From contig JAEWYI010000048.1 in the NCBI GenBank assembly GCA_023395735.1, positions 1 to 23,198 on the forward strand: a stretch of DNA of 23,198 bases, written 5' to 3'. This DNA is from Cyanobacteria bacterium OH_SFB_17. Lineage in GTDB: Bacteria > Cyanobacteriota > Vampirovibrionia > Gastranaerophilales > Gastranaerophilaceae. Positions 1-7,862 of this stretch are shown here, piece by piece. The position numbers and the translations under genes are program-made. The notes under the pieces were generated by a model. That model saw only the letters and a list, made by a program, of their open reading frames with translations. It was not told the DNA's origin and searched no databases. Each line of letters begins with the position of its first letter. The stretch's first letter is position 1.

Positions 1-105
1 GATCCAAAAGGTGGACCTGATGGAAAAGGACTTATTTATAAAAAGACAATTCAGATTAATGAGAGTTTGGCAAAAGCTTTTTCGAAAATAGTTCAATTTG
101 AATAG
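1..105 (+). CDS. 3' end of an unidentified protein (partial)
   Basis: Frame 1 is open from the first base to a TAG stop at 103-105, giving a 34-residue tail beginning DPKGGPDGKGLIYKKT and ending KIVQFE. A rho-independent terminator follows within 15 bases, which supports this being the true end of a plus-strand gene. The 5' part lies outside the window. The fragment is too short to assign a family or function. Confidence 0.6.
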   Translation, partial: DPKGGPDGKGLIYKKTIQINESLAKAFSKIVQFE

Positions 106-118
106 TTTATATAGTAAC

Positions 119-145
119 AAAAAGAAGGAATTAAACCTTCTTTTT
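119..145 (+). terminator. Rho-independent terminator of the upstream partial gene
   Basis: AAAAAGAAGG (119-128) pairs with CCTTCTTTTT (136-145) around a 7-nt AATTAAA loop, and the T-run continues to 148. The A-rich upstream arm means it could also work on the minus strand, ending the small gene at 179-412. Confidence 0.85.
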
Positions 146-178
146 TTTATGATAAATTACTAGAAAAGCTTTTCATTA

Positions 179-412
179 TTAATCACCGTCACAGTACCAT
201 TTTTTTAAGCCCTCGGAAGATTCTATTTTCATTATAAGGCTTGGAAAATCCCTATGCTCCATTATTTGATGTAAAAGTTCAACCGTAGGAATTTTGAATA
301 ATTTTGCTAGTCTATTTAAATTGTCTCTATCTTCAATGTATGCAGAAATTTTACTTGTTTTAAGTTTTCTCGATCTCCGTCCTGCACCTTCTCTTTTACC
401 GCCACTAGCCAA
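179..412 (-). CDS. Small basic protein with a GGKREGAGRR N-terminus, possible DNA-binding protein
   Basis: A 77-residue protein read from a TTG start. The start is supported by an AGAGG ribosome site about 8 nt upstream; an in-frame stop lies only 6 codons upstream, so little extension is possible. The N-terminus is rich in Gly, Arg and Lys (ASGGKREGAGRR), a motif seen in many small phage and mobile-element proteins. The centre (KISAYIEDRDNLNRLAKLF, then a helix ending LLHQIM) has the strand-helix-helix pattern of ribbon-helix-helix proteins, but this is a pattern impression only. It is a single gene between two plus-strand genes. A possible promoter is TTGACA (526-521), a 17-bp spacer and TACAGA (503-498). 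The function is unknown. Confidence 0.55.
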   Translation of the reverse strand: MASGGKREGAGRRSRKLKTSKISAYIEDRDNLNRLAKLFKIPTVELLHQIMEHRDFPSLIMKIESSEGLKKWYCDGD

Positions 413-557
413 TTGTTGTACCTCTGATTAAATACTTCTTATATTAATTGTATCATAATTAGAAAAAAGTACTTAAATATAGATTTCTTGTAAACTTTCT
501 GTAAAATCCATATCAAAAACTGTCAATATTTTTATTGAGCGGTTTTGATGTATTTGT

Positions 558-1595
558 ATGGTAGTCAGAAGAATAGCACAAACTATAAAACAAACTTCTC
601 AAGGGGAGTGGAAAAAAATTCCGCCTGAGTTAATGGTAGTGCCGATTTTAAGCGGCCAACAGCTTTATGACGATTACCAAAAAGCAGACAAAAAACAAAA
701 ACACAGGGTTTTGACCAGAGATTTGGCAATCTTCGGTTTTACCTGCGCTGGGATACTTGGTACCGCCCATTTGGCAGGAAAATTCTGTGCAAAACATTTT
801 CCTCAAGTGAAAAATAACGTGGCAAGAATTATCGCGGCTCCGCTTGGCGGGATTATCGGTGGAGTTTTCGCGGGAACTTTCGTGGACAAATTTTTCCCAA
901 TCCATCGCTCTGGTACGGAGCAAAAAGCAACTAAAAGCCCAAAAGAAATCAAATCAGGGGGTAAGACCGTACAAAAAAGCTATAGAAGAGAATCTAAAAA
1001 GAAAAAAGTCAAAAATGTTCTGACCATCACAATGACTTGCTTGGGCGCCTTGGGCGGTAATTTATTGGGTGATAAATATATCGCCAAAAAGAAACTTCCG
1101 TTTATCTCAGCATTGCCGATAAGCCTTGGAGCCTCAACCCTTGGTGGTTTGACAGGTTTCTTTGTATCAAAACCTTTTGAGAAAAATAAAGAAGCCGTGA
1201 TTAAGCCTGATAATATGGCTTTTGAATTGCTCTTTAATAACTCACTTACTGTCGTGGACGGTGTCAATATCGCCCAACAAAAGGGATCTGATAACAGGAT
1301 TAAAAAAGGATTTTACGAAACAGCTGCAGGGGTCGTAGTGCCCACGGTGGTAGTTTTCCCTGTCGCTCAAATGATTGAAACAAATAAGATAGATAAATTT
1401 TTAGGTCCTAAGCTGTATTCGAAGTTTTCTTTTCTGGATAAATATAAAAGCATAAATAAAAACCTGCTTTTAGAAAATGCGGTCTTGCTTCCCCTCACAG
1501 TAGCCAGTATTTTGATCGGGCGACTTGCGGGAGATTATGTTAACAAAAGAGTTTCGGATAAGATTATAAAAAAGCATGATGCTCAGAAAATTTAA
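558..1595 (+). CDS. Gly-rich multi-pass membrane protein of unknown function
   Basis: A 345-residue protein with about six hydrophobic segments, roughly at residues 55-75, 89-109, 153-172, 182-203, 253-272 and 308-330. Several contain glycine-zipper-like runs (APLGGIIGGVFAG, CLGALGGNLLG, GASTLGGLTG), suggesting tightly packed transmembrane helices. A very basic loop (residues about 115-152, ending ESKKKKVK) separates segments two and three and is probably cytoplasmic. I do not recognise a named family. ATG 558 has no clear Shine-Dalgarno sequence, so the start is the weakest part of the call; a weak promoter-like TTGTAA-17-TATCAA lies at 488-516. The gene stands alone and ends at a bidirectional terminator shared with the convergent gene. 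Its GC content looks higher than that of the accessory region, consistent with a host gene. Confidence 0.8.
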   Translation: MVVRRIAQTIKQTSQGEWKKIPPELMVVPILSGQQLYDDYQKADKKQKHRVLTRDLAIFGFTCAGILGTAHLAGKFCAKHFPQVKNNVARIIAAPLGGIIGGVFAGTFVDKFFPIHRSGTEQKATKSPKEIKSGGKTVQKSYRRESKKKKVKNVLTITMTCLGALGGNLLGDKYIAKKKLPFISALPISLGASTLGGLTGFFVSKPFEKNKEAVIKPDNMAFELLFNNSLTVVDGVNIAQQKGSDNRIKKGFYETAAGVVVPTVVVFPVAQMIETNKIDKFLGPKLYSKFSFLDKYKSINKNLLLENAVLLPLTVASILIGRLAGDYVNKRVSDKIIKKHDAQKI

Positions 1596-1626
1596 AAGAC
1601 CCCTGTTTTCACAGAGGCCTTTTAAA
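1591..1626. terminator. Bidirectional terminator between convergent genes
   Basis: An imperfect inverted repeat: TTTAAAAG-A-CC-C-CTGT pairs with ACAG-A-GG-C-CTTTTAAA around a TTTC loop, with two mismatches in the stem. The A-rich and T-rich flanks let it terminate both the plus-strand membrane protein and the minus-strand AsmA operon. Confidence 0.75.
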
Positions 1627-1645
1627 TTATTAAATCTGCTGATTT

Positions 1646-2071
1646 TTATTTGAAAGCGTTGATTTTGTTGTTATATGTGTTTTCAAGATTAGTTTTCTTT
1701 GTTTCAAGATATTTTAGTTGTCTGTTTAAAAGAGCTAACTTTGCTGCTTTTTCTGTTTCTGTAACTTTTGAACTCTTCACTGCTTCAATTTCTTTTTTCT
1801 TTGCTGCAATTTCATCGTTAAGCGGTTTTAATTTTTCATCTTTTAGTTTTTGAAGTTCTGCTATTTTAGCTTTTTTCGTCGCGGTTGCAGTGTTTTCGAC
1901 ATCTTTTTGAACTCCTGTTTTAATATCATTAACAATGCCTTTAGTCTCTTTTGTTATTTCGCTGCCTACATTTTTAAGCCCTTTTGTGAAACTGTTTTCA
2001 GCCATTGTAGCAGAACTTGTTGCTGTAATAATAAATAATGCCAAAGTTGAAACTAATAATTGTTTTTTCAT
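1646..2071 (-). CDS. Exported Lys-rich coiled-coil protein
   Basis: A 141-residue protein with a textbook Sec signal peptide (MKK, hydrophobic core LLVSTLALFIITA, cleavage likely after ATMA near residue 24). The mature part is highly charged and helical, rich in Lys, Glu and Ala, with heptad-like spacing over residues about 60-135, so a periplasmic coiled coil is likely. It begins 18 bases after the AsmA-like stop codon, with an AAGGAGAA ribosome site lying in that gap. It is therefore the second gene of the AsmA operon and may work in the same envelope process. No named family is recognised. A wholly structural role or a lipoprotein-like chaperone role are both possible; there is no lipobox. 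Confidence 0.82.
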   Translation of the reverse strand: MKKQLLVSTLALFIITATSSATMAENSFTKGLKNVGSEITKETKGIVNDIKTGVQKDVENTATATKKAKIAELQKLKDEKLKPLNDEIAAKKKEIEAVKSSKVTETEKAAKLALLNRQLKYLETKKTNLENTYNNKINAFK

Positions 2072-2089
2072 AATGTGTTCTCCTTCTTT

Positions 2090-5000
2090 TTACTGTCCAG
2101 AATACTGTTTAATTATATCACCAAATTCTCTAAGTTTTTGTATTTTTTCGTTTTGTTGAATTTGTTGAATTTTTTCTTGTACTTGTTTGGATTGAATGAC
2201 TGTCTGCACGGCTTCCTGTCTTGTTTTTGGGATAACAACTCTTGTTCCGTACTTGGACTGAATAATGTCACTTAATACGTCTTGTGTGCTTTGAACCTCA
2301 CTTGCCGTGCTTAGCCATTTAAACGTTCTTATCGATAGAGGATTTGCGATATTTCCGCTTATTCGAACCTTAAATTCCTGAGTATTTGGACTGCTTGGCG
2401 TAAGCGCAGGGATTTTATTCAGATTGTCAGGAGTGGATTTATCCGTTATTGATTTAAATATACTCATTGCTTGCAATCCATACGTAGGGATATATTTTGT
2501 GATTTTATCCGTTGTAAGTTGCGATAGCGGTCCTAAAACTCCGACTACCTGACTGGAAATCCTTCCTAAAATTGTCATATCTGCGTTGTTGTTTAACAGG
2601 TTGAAGGTTCCGTTAATGTACAGTCCCATATTAGTGCCTGATGACTTGATGCCTTTGATATGTGCGACTCCGTTTGCAAAAGTCATGCGCCCTTTTAAGT
2701 ATTTAAAGTTACCCGTGTTATAAGGTGCTACTGTATTTATGACATAGCCGATTGAGGTGCTGATAAACCCTTGAGATAATAAGTTTGGAGCTTTTAAGAA
2801 GTTTTCAAATTTCCCAAGGCTTCCGAATTGACCATCAGTCACTTTAAAATCTACGTTCCCGTTTAGGGTTCTCATTTGCTGTTCTAGGGTTGCGCCTTTC
2901 AGTGAAACATTGGCTCTGAATCCAGCTGTGCCGAAAACTTGATCTTTAACCAGTAAAAATGCGGTTAGGGCAGGGTTTGCGTCGATTCCACTGCCTTTGA
3001 CATTTGCCGTTGCTGCAAGTGTTACGATGTTATAGCTTGCAGAGCCTGTAATTAACCCGTTATAAGCATTCAGAGATAAGCTCGGAATTTGTACAACGTT
3101 TTTATGCAAGTTGAAATTACCTGAAAGATTTGTCGCTATAAGTTCTCCCATTTTGAATTTATCTATTTTCGCATGTCCTGACAAGATTCTTACAGGGATA
3201 TCTGCAGAAGCCGATGAAGAACCCCCTGCTGAAGATGTGCCAGAGCTTGTAGGGGACGTCATTTTTGCAATCTTATCCAGCGCCACAAATAATTTATCCG
3301 CATTGATAAAAGGCGAGGTCAAATTCATTTTGGAGATTGTAAAAATACGGCTTGGAGTAAGTTTTGCATCCGCGTTGACGTTGAACAAAGAGCCGTTAAT
3401 GTTCGCCGAATCAACCTTTGCGTTGACGCTTTCGCCATGCATTGCTATTATTACGCTGTTGATTTTTGTCATAAAATCAGGCAAGAACACGTTTGTGATG
3501 TGAATGTTGCCTTTCATAAGCGGAGCCAAGGTCGTTCCTGAAATATTCAAATTCCCTGCCACATTGAAATTGGAATTTTTTATGGCGCGGGTGGACATAT
3601 TTAACGATTTTGGCAAATGCAGTTTGATTCCGTCAATTCTTTGAACTTTTTTGTCCAAATCCGAAACTGAGCCTGTGACTTTTATTACACCTTTCGAGTT
3701 TGAGTCATAAATTCCCAAATCTTTTATTGTTAGTTTATTGTTTGTGACTTCGATTGCCATTTTTGCCGAGCTTGGGCTATTCAATAGTCTGTTTATAGTA
3801 ATCGGCGAAAAATGGTTGTTCGCGTTTGCTTGAACATGTCCGTTTAAGAGTAATTTTTGAGGATTTCCCGTCAAGCTTGCCTTAAAAGGAAGTTTTCCGC
3901 TGTATGAAACCAACTGCTTTGCTTCTCTTGGCAAAAGTTTTGCGATATCGGCGGTTTTTATGTCCCCATTTGCGTTAATGTTTATGTTGCATTTTTTCAT
4001 ATAATCTTTTATGTCGCCAGAAACTGTTATAGGAGAAGAATTTATATAGACAGTGTAAGGCGTGATTTTGATGTTTTTGTCGTCAAAGATTGCTTCTTGA
4101 TTTGGGATATGGATATTCAAATTAGTCATTGAAACAAAGGTTCCTGCAGAGTTTATCGAGCCATTATACCCTTTTGGGCTTACGGTTAATTTTGTTAGAA
4201 TACTTTCGTTGGAGATATTTATGTTGTTTGCTTTTTCTCTCAGCGCCAAGTTGGATAATTTCAGGTTGATTTCAGGCTTAATTTTGTCTAATCGATCTTT
4301 TATAATTACGTTTAGGTCTAAATCTCCGTCTTTCATTGTGATGCTGTCAGTGAGTGATTTCGGTGCAAATGCCGAGTAGAATTTCGCTATCTGAAGATTT
4401 TTTGTCACAACGTTTATATCCGCGTGTGAGTCTGTGTCGATATGGCCTAGGACTTCAAACAGTGAATCGTTTAAGTATGCTTGGCATTTTTTGATATTTA
4501 TTTCATCGTCAGTCAAATCAATATTAACGTTGAGGTTTTTTATTGATGCGGGGATAGTTTTGTGGGCAAAAGATGCGTTAACAACATCGATTGTACCATC
4601 TGATTTTATCTTTTTTAGATTGGTTTTTAAGTTGAAATCGGCCTTAAGATATCCTTGGGAGTTTATTTTGCTCGCTTCGTGTTTGATTCCGAGCGAATCA
4701 AGAAATCCTGAAATTATGTCTTGGATGTTTTGAACGCTGATTTTATCCGTGTGGACTTTCAAATCTATCGATTGTTTTTGCCCGTACGCTACGTTTCCTT
4801 GTATATTTGCGTTTTCGCCTTGTGCAACATACAAATTGGAATCGATATCAACTTTTTGACCTTTGAAATTCAGCTTTAGATAGCTTTCAGGCAGGGTTTT
4901 ATTTGGTAATGATAAAGTAACATTCTCAGCGTTTAAAAACCCTTTTATGCTTACTCCGTCCTTATCTCTAAAGCTTCCGTCCCTTATTTTCAGCTTGGTA

Positions 5001-5797
5001 GAAAGGTTTGCCTTGAGGTTGTAAGTTTTAAAAGCCTTTACAGGATTAAATTTGAATTGGGTCGCTGTAGGTTGTGCCTCTTGTTCAGGCATTTGCGCTA
5101 AGTCTGGCAAAAACGTGTCTATGTTTATGTCATAGGAAATATTTTTTTTGTCGTTTAAAAGAACCTGACCTTGCGTAACTATTCGAGCGCGTTTGTTTAG
5201 CTCAACGTCAGCGACGAGAAGTTTTTCTCCTGCGATGGCCAAAGTGTCAGAGGTTTTCAAATCCTTAAAAGTTACTTTATAATCAGAGAGTTTTATTTTA
5301 GGCAGTTTTATAGAAAAGTTCAGCGGTTTAACATCCTCTGTCGGTTCTTTTGCAGGCTGTGTTTTGATGTTTTCGCTTAAGTATTTTTCTATTTTCAATC
5401 TGTCATCGCTTAGGATGTCGAGCGTTACTTCAGGGGTCTTAACTTTTATTGAAGACACTTTTATGGTCTTGGCGATTAAAGGTAGAATATCGACTTTTGC
5501 TTCAGCTATATCGGTTTTAAACAAAGCTGTATCGTCAGGATATGAGATTGATAATCCTGTAAGATTCACTCCGACAGAAAGGGGCGGGGAGGTTACTATC
5601 TTTGCGTTTTCAAAATCAATTTTTAGATTACATGAGTCTGTGACAATTTTTTGAAGGTCTTTTTTGTAAGTGTTTATGTTGATAACATTTGGCAAAACAA
5701 GAAGAAAAACAGCATAAAATATTGCAACAGTAGATGCCAGAATTATCCCTGTTTTTTTGAGTTTTCCTGTGTTAATTTTTATATTTTTTAAGTCCAT
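2090..5797 (-). CDS. AsmA-family envelope protein, very long
   Basis: A protein of about 1235 residues with a short cytoplasmic N-terminus, one transmembrane helix at about residues 16-36, then a long region of alternating beta strands typical of AsmA/TamB/YhdP-like proteins. In that superfamily the repeating beta groove anchors in the inner membrane and is thought to carry or regulate phospholipids toward the outer membrane. The N-terminal block (LPNVININTYKKDLQKIV) and later DGDLDL and NGxxxFKVTDGQFG segments match AsmA style. A Ser/Gly-rich linker lies at about residues 850-870, and the last about 60 residues are a charged helix. An upstream in-frame extension to 5863 exists, but ATG 5797 has the best ribosome site (AAGGGGTGGA, about 7 nt spacing). 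It heads a two-gene operon with the exported coiled-coil protein. The exact substrate is not known. Confidence 0.85.
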   Translation of the reverse strand: MDLKNIKINTGKLKKTGIILASTVAIFYAVFLLVLPNVININTYKKDLQKIVTDSCNLKIDFENAKIVTSPPLSVGVNLTGLSISYPDDTALFKTDIAEAKVDILPLIAKTIKVSSIKVKTPEVTLDILSDDRLKIEKYLSENIKTQPAKEPTEDVKPLNFSIKLPKIKLSDYKVTFKDLKTSDTLAIAGEKLLVADVELNKRARIVTQGQVLLNDKKNISYDINIDTFLPDLAQMPEQEAQPTATQFKFNPVKAFKTYNLKANLSTKLKIRDGSFRDKDGVSIKGFLNAENVTLSLPNKTLPESYLKLNFKGQKVDIDSNLYVAQGENANIQGNVAYGQKQSIDLKVHTDKISVQNIQDIISGFLDSLGIKHEASKINSQGYLKADFNLKTNLKKIKSDGTIDVVNASFAHKTIPASIKNLNVNIDLTDDEINIKKCQAYLNDSLFEVLGHIDTDSHADINVVTKNLQIAKFYSAFAPKSLTDSITMKDGDLDLNVIIKDRLDKIKPEINLKLSNLALREKANNINISNESILTKLTVSPKGYNGSINSAGTFVSMTNLNIHIPNQEAIFDDKNIKITPYTVYINSSPITVSGDIKDYMKKCNININANGDIKTADIAKLLPREAKQLVSYSGKLPFKASLTGNPQKLLLNGHVQANANNHFSPITINRLLNSPSSAKMAIEVTNNKLTIKDLGIYDSNSKGVIKVTGSVSDLDKKVQRIDGIKLHLPKSLNMSTRAIKNSNFNVAGNLNISGTTLAPLMKGNIHITNVFLPDFMTKINSVIIAMHGESVNAKVDSANINGSLFNVNADAKLTPSRIFTISKMNLTSPFINADKLFVALDKIAKMTSPTSSGTSSAGGSSSASADIPVRILSGHAKIDKFKMGELIATNLSGNFNLHKNVVQIPSLSLNAYNGLITGSASYNIVTLAATANVKGSGIDANPALTAFLLVKDQVFGTAGFRANVSLKGATLEQQMRTLNGNVDFKVTDGQFGSLGKFENFLKAPNLLSQGFISTSIGYVINTVAPYNTGNFKYLKGRMTFANGVAHIKGIKSSGTNMGLYINGTFNLLNNNADMTILGRISSQVVGVLGPLSQLTTDKITKYIPTYGLQAMSIFKSITDKSTPDNLNKIPALTPSSPNTQEFKVRISGNIANPLSIRTFKWLSTASEVQSTQDVLSDIIQSKYGTRVVIPKTRQEAVQTVIQSKQVQEKIQQIQQNEKIQKLREFGDIIKQYSGQ

Positions 5798-5846
5798 AAA
5801 TCCACCCCTTTTAACCATTGAATAACCTGTCAGCATTCTCACATAA

Positions 5847-5860
5847 AGAAAATATTTTCT
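5847..5860. promoter_or_regulatory. 14-bp perfect palindrome between divergent coding regions
   Basis: AGAAAATATTTTCT reads the same on both strands. It sits 50 bases upstream of the AsmA start and at the left edge of the open frame of the next gene. It could be an operator or simply an AT-rich coincidence. No consensus promoter is convincing around it. Confidence 0.3.
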
Positions 5861-6332
5861 CAATGTTATTTTTCAAGACAAGGGCGTACATTCAGTAAAA
5901 ATATTTGAAGATGAAATGCCTACACTTCTTTCATGCTCTCCCAAAACAAAGCCCGTCAGATATGTAAAAGTTAACTGTAATTCCAAAACTAAATTGGAAT
6001 TTGGCTTAATAAGCACACCTGGGAATGTAAATGGAACAATAACAATAAAAGATGAATTTAATAATAACCTGAGATTTGATGATATGGTTGTAAGCATTTT
6101 AAACACGGAGGGGAGAGAAGTTTGCTATACAAATATCAACGATGATAGCACTTTTTCTTTTTCGGGATTAAGTCCAGGTAAATATATTGTAGAAATAGAC
6201 AAGGAACTGCAAACTATGTATAAGATACACCCGGAAAGGGGGTCCGAACAATATATAATTGAAGTGCCACCTGAATATAGAGATTATGTGAATATAGATA
6301 ATGTAAATTTAACTTATAAATATGAAATTTAA
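5847..6332 (+). pseudogene. C-terminal remnant of a protein with a prealbumin-like (carboxypeptidase-regulatory-like) domain
   Basis: The frame is open from just after a TAA at 5844-5846. It reads coding-like sequence (VKIFEDEMPTLLSC) before the first ATG at 5916, which has no ribosome site, so the natural N-terminus appears to be missing. From ATG 5916 it is 138 residues. The region around residues 35-95 (NVNGTITIKDE, VVSILNTEGREV, DDSTFSFSGLSPGKYIVEI) has the pattern of a transthyretin-like/CarboxypepD_reg beta sandwich, with the diagnostic F-x-G-L-x-P-G-K-Y turn. Such domains sit at the end of surface or usher-like proteins. The function of the parent protein cannot be told. An intact small gene starting at 5916 is the alternative. 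Its downstream end borders the Mu-like region. Confidence 0.55.
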
Positions 6333-6352
6333 TAATTATTCACTTTATGTGC

Positions 6353-6380
6353 TTTTAAAACCTTTTTAACGCGTTTTAAT
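6353..6380. repeat. TTTTAAAAC/AACGCGTTTT motif at the outer edge of the Mu-like operon
   Basis: TTTAAAACCTT starts at 6354 and TTTAACGCGTT at 6365, 11 bp later, followed by TTTAAT at 6375. The combination TTTTAAAAC...AACGCGTTTT also occurs at 7780-7800 inside the operon. This one lies between the last mobile-element gene and the neighbouring remnant, where a transposon end would be expected. A transposase-binding site is therefore a reasonable guess. Confidence 0.4.
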
Positions 6381-6428
6381 TTTGATTTTTCGGTGCTGGT
6401 TGGAATAAAGTTATATGCAGAAAATAAA

Positions 6429-6456
6429 GAGGGCTTAGAATTGAATCTAAGCCCTC
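6429..6456 (-). terminator. Strong hairpin terminator of the Mu-like operon
   Basis: GAGGGCTTAGA (6429-6439) pairs perfectly with TCTAAGCCCTC (6446-6456), with a 6-nt loop. On the minus strand the stem is followed by TTTATTTTC. It lies 16 bases downstream of the last operon gene. Confidence 0.85.
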
Positions 6457-6471
6457 ATATATAGCAAATTT

Positions 6472-7077
6472 TTAAAATAATGGAAGTCTTTCTGGCATGT
6501 AATCAGGGATTTCATATTTTTTAGAAACTTCTTCAGTAAGTTCCCTGCATATTTCATAATGATTATTATTCATCAGCGGTTCTTGTTCATTCATTACATT
6601 TGGAATTTTAGTAAAATTCCAACCCACTTTGGTATCTGCAGAACTGTTGAAATCTCTTATTCCTTCTAACGTAATATATTCTTTTAAAATTTTGACAAAT
6701 TTCGTTCCTGCTTTTACATAAAGTGGGGCAAGCTGATCTAATTTTTCATTTATAACATCTTTGTAAGCAAAATTTGCATCGTGCTTTGCCCTGAAAATTT
6801 CATGGTTTAGCTTTTTGCGTTTTTCCTCAACACCGATAATTGTATCCTGATTAAGCTCAATTTCATCATCAATTTCTTTTAATCTTTTATTCAATTCGCT
6901 TACATCTTTGTTATCCGCCAATAGTGCAGGACGATCCGCTCTTAGTTGAGCCTTTTCTTCTTCAAGATTTACTATTGCTGCTTTTGCCTTTCTTCCGCGA
7001 TTATACAGGTCATTGTCTATTTCAATTAACTCTTTTCTGTGTTCATTTATTTCTTCAAATTTTTCTAATATTGTCAT
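6472..7077 (-). CDS. Coiled-coil protein at the end of the Mu-like operon
   Basis: A 201-residue protein. Residues about 5-115 are almost purely helical and charged (EEEKAQLRADRPALL, EIDDEIELNQDTIIGVEEKRKKL), consistent with a long two-segment coiled coil. The C-terminal 80 residues are less regular and end YMPERLPLF. The ATG is preceded by AAAGGAGAC, a strong ribosome site. It is the last gene before the hairpin terminator and follows a 54-codon gene by 14 bases, so it belongs to the operon. No catalytic motif or known family is recognised. Phage and Mu-like elements often carry such accessory coiled-coil proteins near the transposition genes, but a specific role cannot be inferred. Confidence 0.75.
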   Translation of the reverse strand: MTILEKFEEINEHRKELIEIDNDLYNRGRKAKAAIVNLEEEKAQLRADRPALLADNKDVSELNKRLKEIDDEIELNQDTIIGVEEKRKKLNHEIFRAKHDANFAYKDVINEKLDQLAPLYVKAGTKFVKILKEYITLEGIRDFNSSADTKVGWNFTKIPNVMNEQEPLMNNNHYEICRELTEEVSKKYEIPDYMPERLPLF

Positions 7078-7091
7078 AAATTGTCTCCTTT

Positions 7092-7256
7092 CTACAAATA
7101 TACGACTTCGGGGATAGTACTTTTCATTTCCTGCTCCTGTTCTTTAATTGCAATCAGATTCTCTAACCATGCAATTCGCATTTCAATAAGTAGAATTGCA
7201 ATGTTGTTGATGATTCGTTGATAAAGTTCGGGAGAGATAAGTTGTTTTGCTTCCAT
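7092..7256 (-). CDS. 54-residue operon microprotein
   Basis: Starts ATG at 7254-7256 behind AAAGGAAAAC and stops TAG at 7092-7094. The product begins MEAKQLISPELYQRIINNIA and has an amphipathic helical centre (IALLIEM-like, then RIAWLENLIAIKEQEQEM). Both its ribosome site and the next gene's site are well placed, and it fills the gap between the 64- and 201-residue genes. This gives better support than length alone would. No homologue is recognised. Confidence 0.6.
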   Translation of the reverse strand: MEAKQLISPELYQRIINNIAILLIEMRIAWLENLIAIKEQEQEMKSTIPEVVYL

Positions 7257-7267
7257 AGTTTTCCTTT

Positions 7268-7462
7268 CTAAATTAAGTTTTTGTAGTCGACGTTGAGGTC
7301 AAAATAGATAAACATTTCAAATCTTTTGTTGTACCTTGTGCCATCTAACAGCCTTGTAATATAAGATTCTGAAAGTTTTAATCTTTTTGCCATCTTTTTT
7401 TGAGTCAATTTTTTAGCTTTCATCGCTCCTTTTATGTTGTTTTTTCGTTTTTCTAAAAACAT
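7268..7462 (-). CDS. Small Cro/XRE-like helix-turn-helix protein
   Basis: 64 residues. The stretch MKAKKLTQKKMAKRLKLSES followed by YITRLLDGTR is a clear helix-turn-helix: two short helices, a turn at KLSES, and a recognition helix at YITRLL. Length and layout fit single-domain Cro-like regulators that bind operators as dimers. It overlaps the end of the preceding 93-residue gene by 10 bases, so translation is probably coupled. In Mu-type elements small helix-turn-helix proteins (Ner, repressor c) control the transposition operon. The phased TTTAAA boxes at 7748-7786 are a plausible target, but that link is inference. Confidence 0.75.
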   Translation of the reverse strand: MFLEKRKNNIKGAMKAKKLTQKKMAKRLKLSESYITRLLDGTRYNKRFEMFIYFDLNVDYKNLI

Positions 7463-7734
7463 ATAGGCACCCCCCTTTCTCCATAAAAAGGTTGCAACAA
7501 GCCGAGCTTCCCTTCTTTTTCGAAAACCTTTCTAGCCTTCAAAATGTTTTTGTAATTTGCTTTTGCACCTTTGACACTTACGTTCAAATTTTGCAAGTAA
7601 GATTTTAGGGCATTTCCTTTGAGCCCCTTAGTCAGGGATAACAATAAAACGTATTTTATAGCCTTATTTCTGTTTTTTTCGGCGGCATTATAGAAAATAA
7701 CGTCATCAAAACTTTCGTAATTTCTTTCAATCAT
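7453..7734 (-). CDS. Small helical protein, possible helix-turn-helix, in the Mu-like operon
   Basis: 93 residues, starting ATG behind AAGGAGAAATT. The second half (LKGNALKSYLQNLNVSVKGA, then a helix NILKARKVFEKEGKLGLLQP and FYGER) resembles the DNA-binding N-terminal subdomains of Mu-type and IS transposases, which often end in a G-x-x-x-L-x-x-x-Y-G-x-R-like stretch. This is a pattern resemblance and not a family assignment. The phased repeat array lies immediately upstream of its ribosome site, so this gene is likely the first of a separately regulated distal segment of the operon. It overlaps the following XRE-like gene by 10 bases. Confidence 0.65.
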   Translation of the reverse strand: MIERNYESFDDVIFYNAAEKNRNKAIKYVLLLSLTKGLKGNALKSYLQNLNVSVKGAKANYKNILKARKVFEKEGKLGLLQPFYGERGVPICF

Positions 7735-7747
7735 AATTTCTCCTTAT

Positions 7748-7800
7748 TTTAAATTGTGTTTAAATACCGTTTAAAAGTGTTTTAAAACGGCAACGCGTTT
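7748..7800. repeat. Four TTTAAA boxes at exact 11-bp spacing (candidate operator or internal transposase site)
   Basis: TTTAAA starts at 7748, 7759, 7770 and 7781. The units are TTTAAATTGTG, TTTAAATACCG, TTTAAAAGTGT and TTTAAAACGGC, followed by AACGCGTTTT (7792-7801). The last two units also form an inverted repeat, CCGTTTAAAA against TTTTAAAACGG. The array sits in the 128-bp gap of the operon, directly upstream of the 93-residue gene's ribosome site. An 11-bp period places each box on the same DNA face, as expected for a cooperative binding protein. Confidence 0.6.
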
Positions 7801-7862
7801 TCTACCAGTTTTGTTAAATCTTGAACAAGGTCGGAGAATTTTTTATCTTTTCTCCAAATATA

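Noticed and set aside
648..1267. Two minus-strand ORFs opposite the Gly-rich membrane protein (91 and 95 residues)
   Set aside because: They lie wholly antisense to a better-supported gene, lack ribosome sites and have low-complexity products.
3111..5654. Plus-strand ORFs of 96-130 residues within the AsmA-like gene
   Set aside because: Shadow frames of a long, clearly coding minus-strand gene; no domain patterns or ribosome sites.
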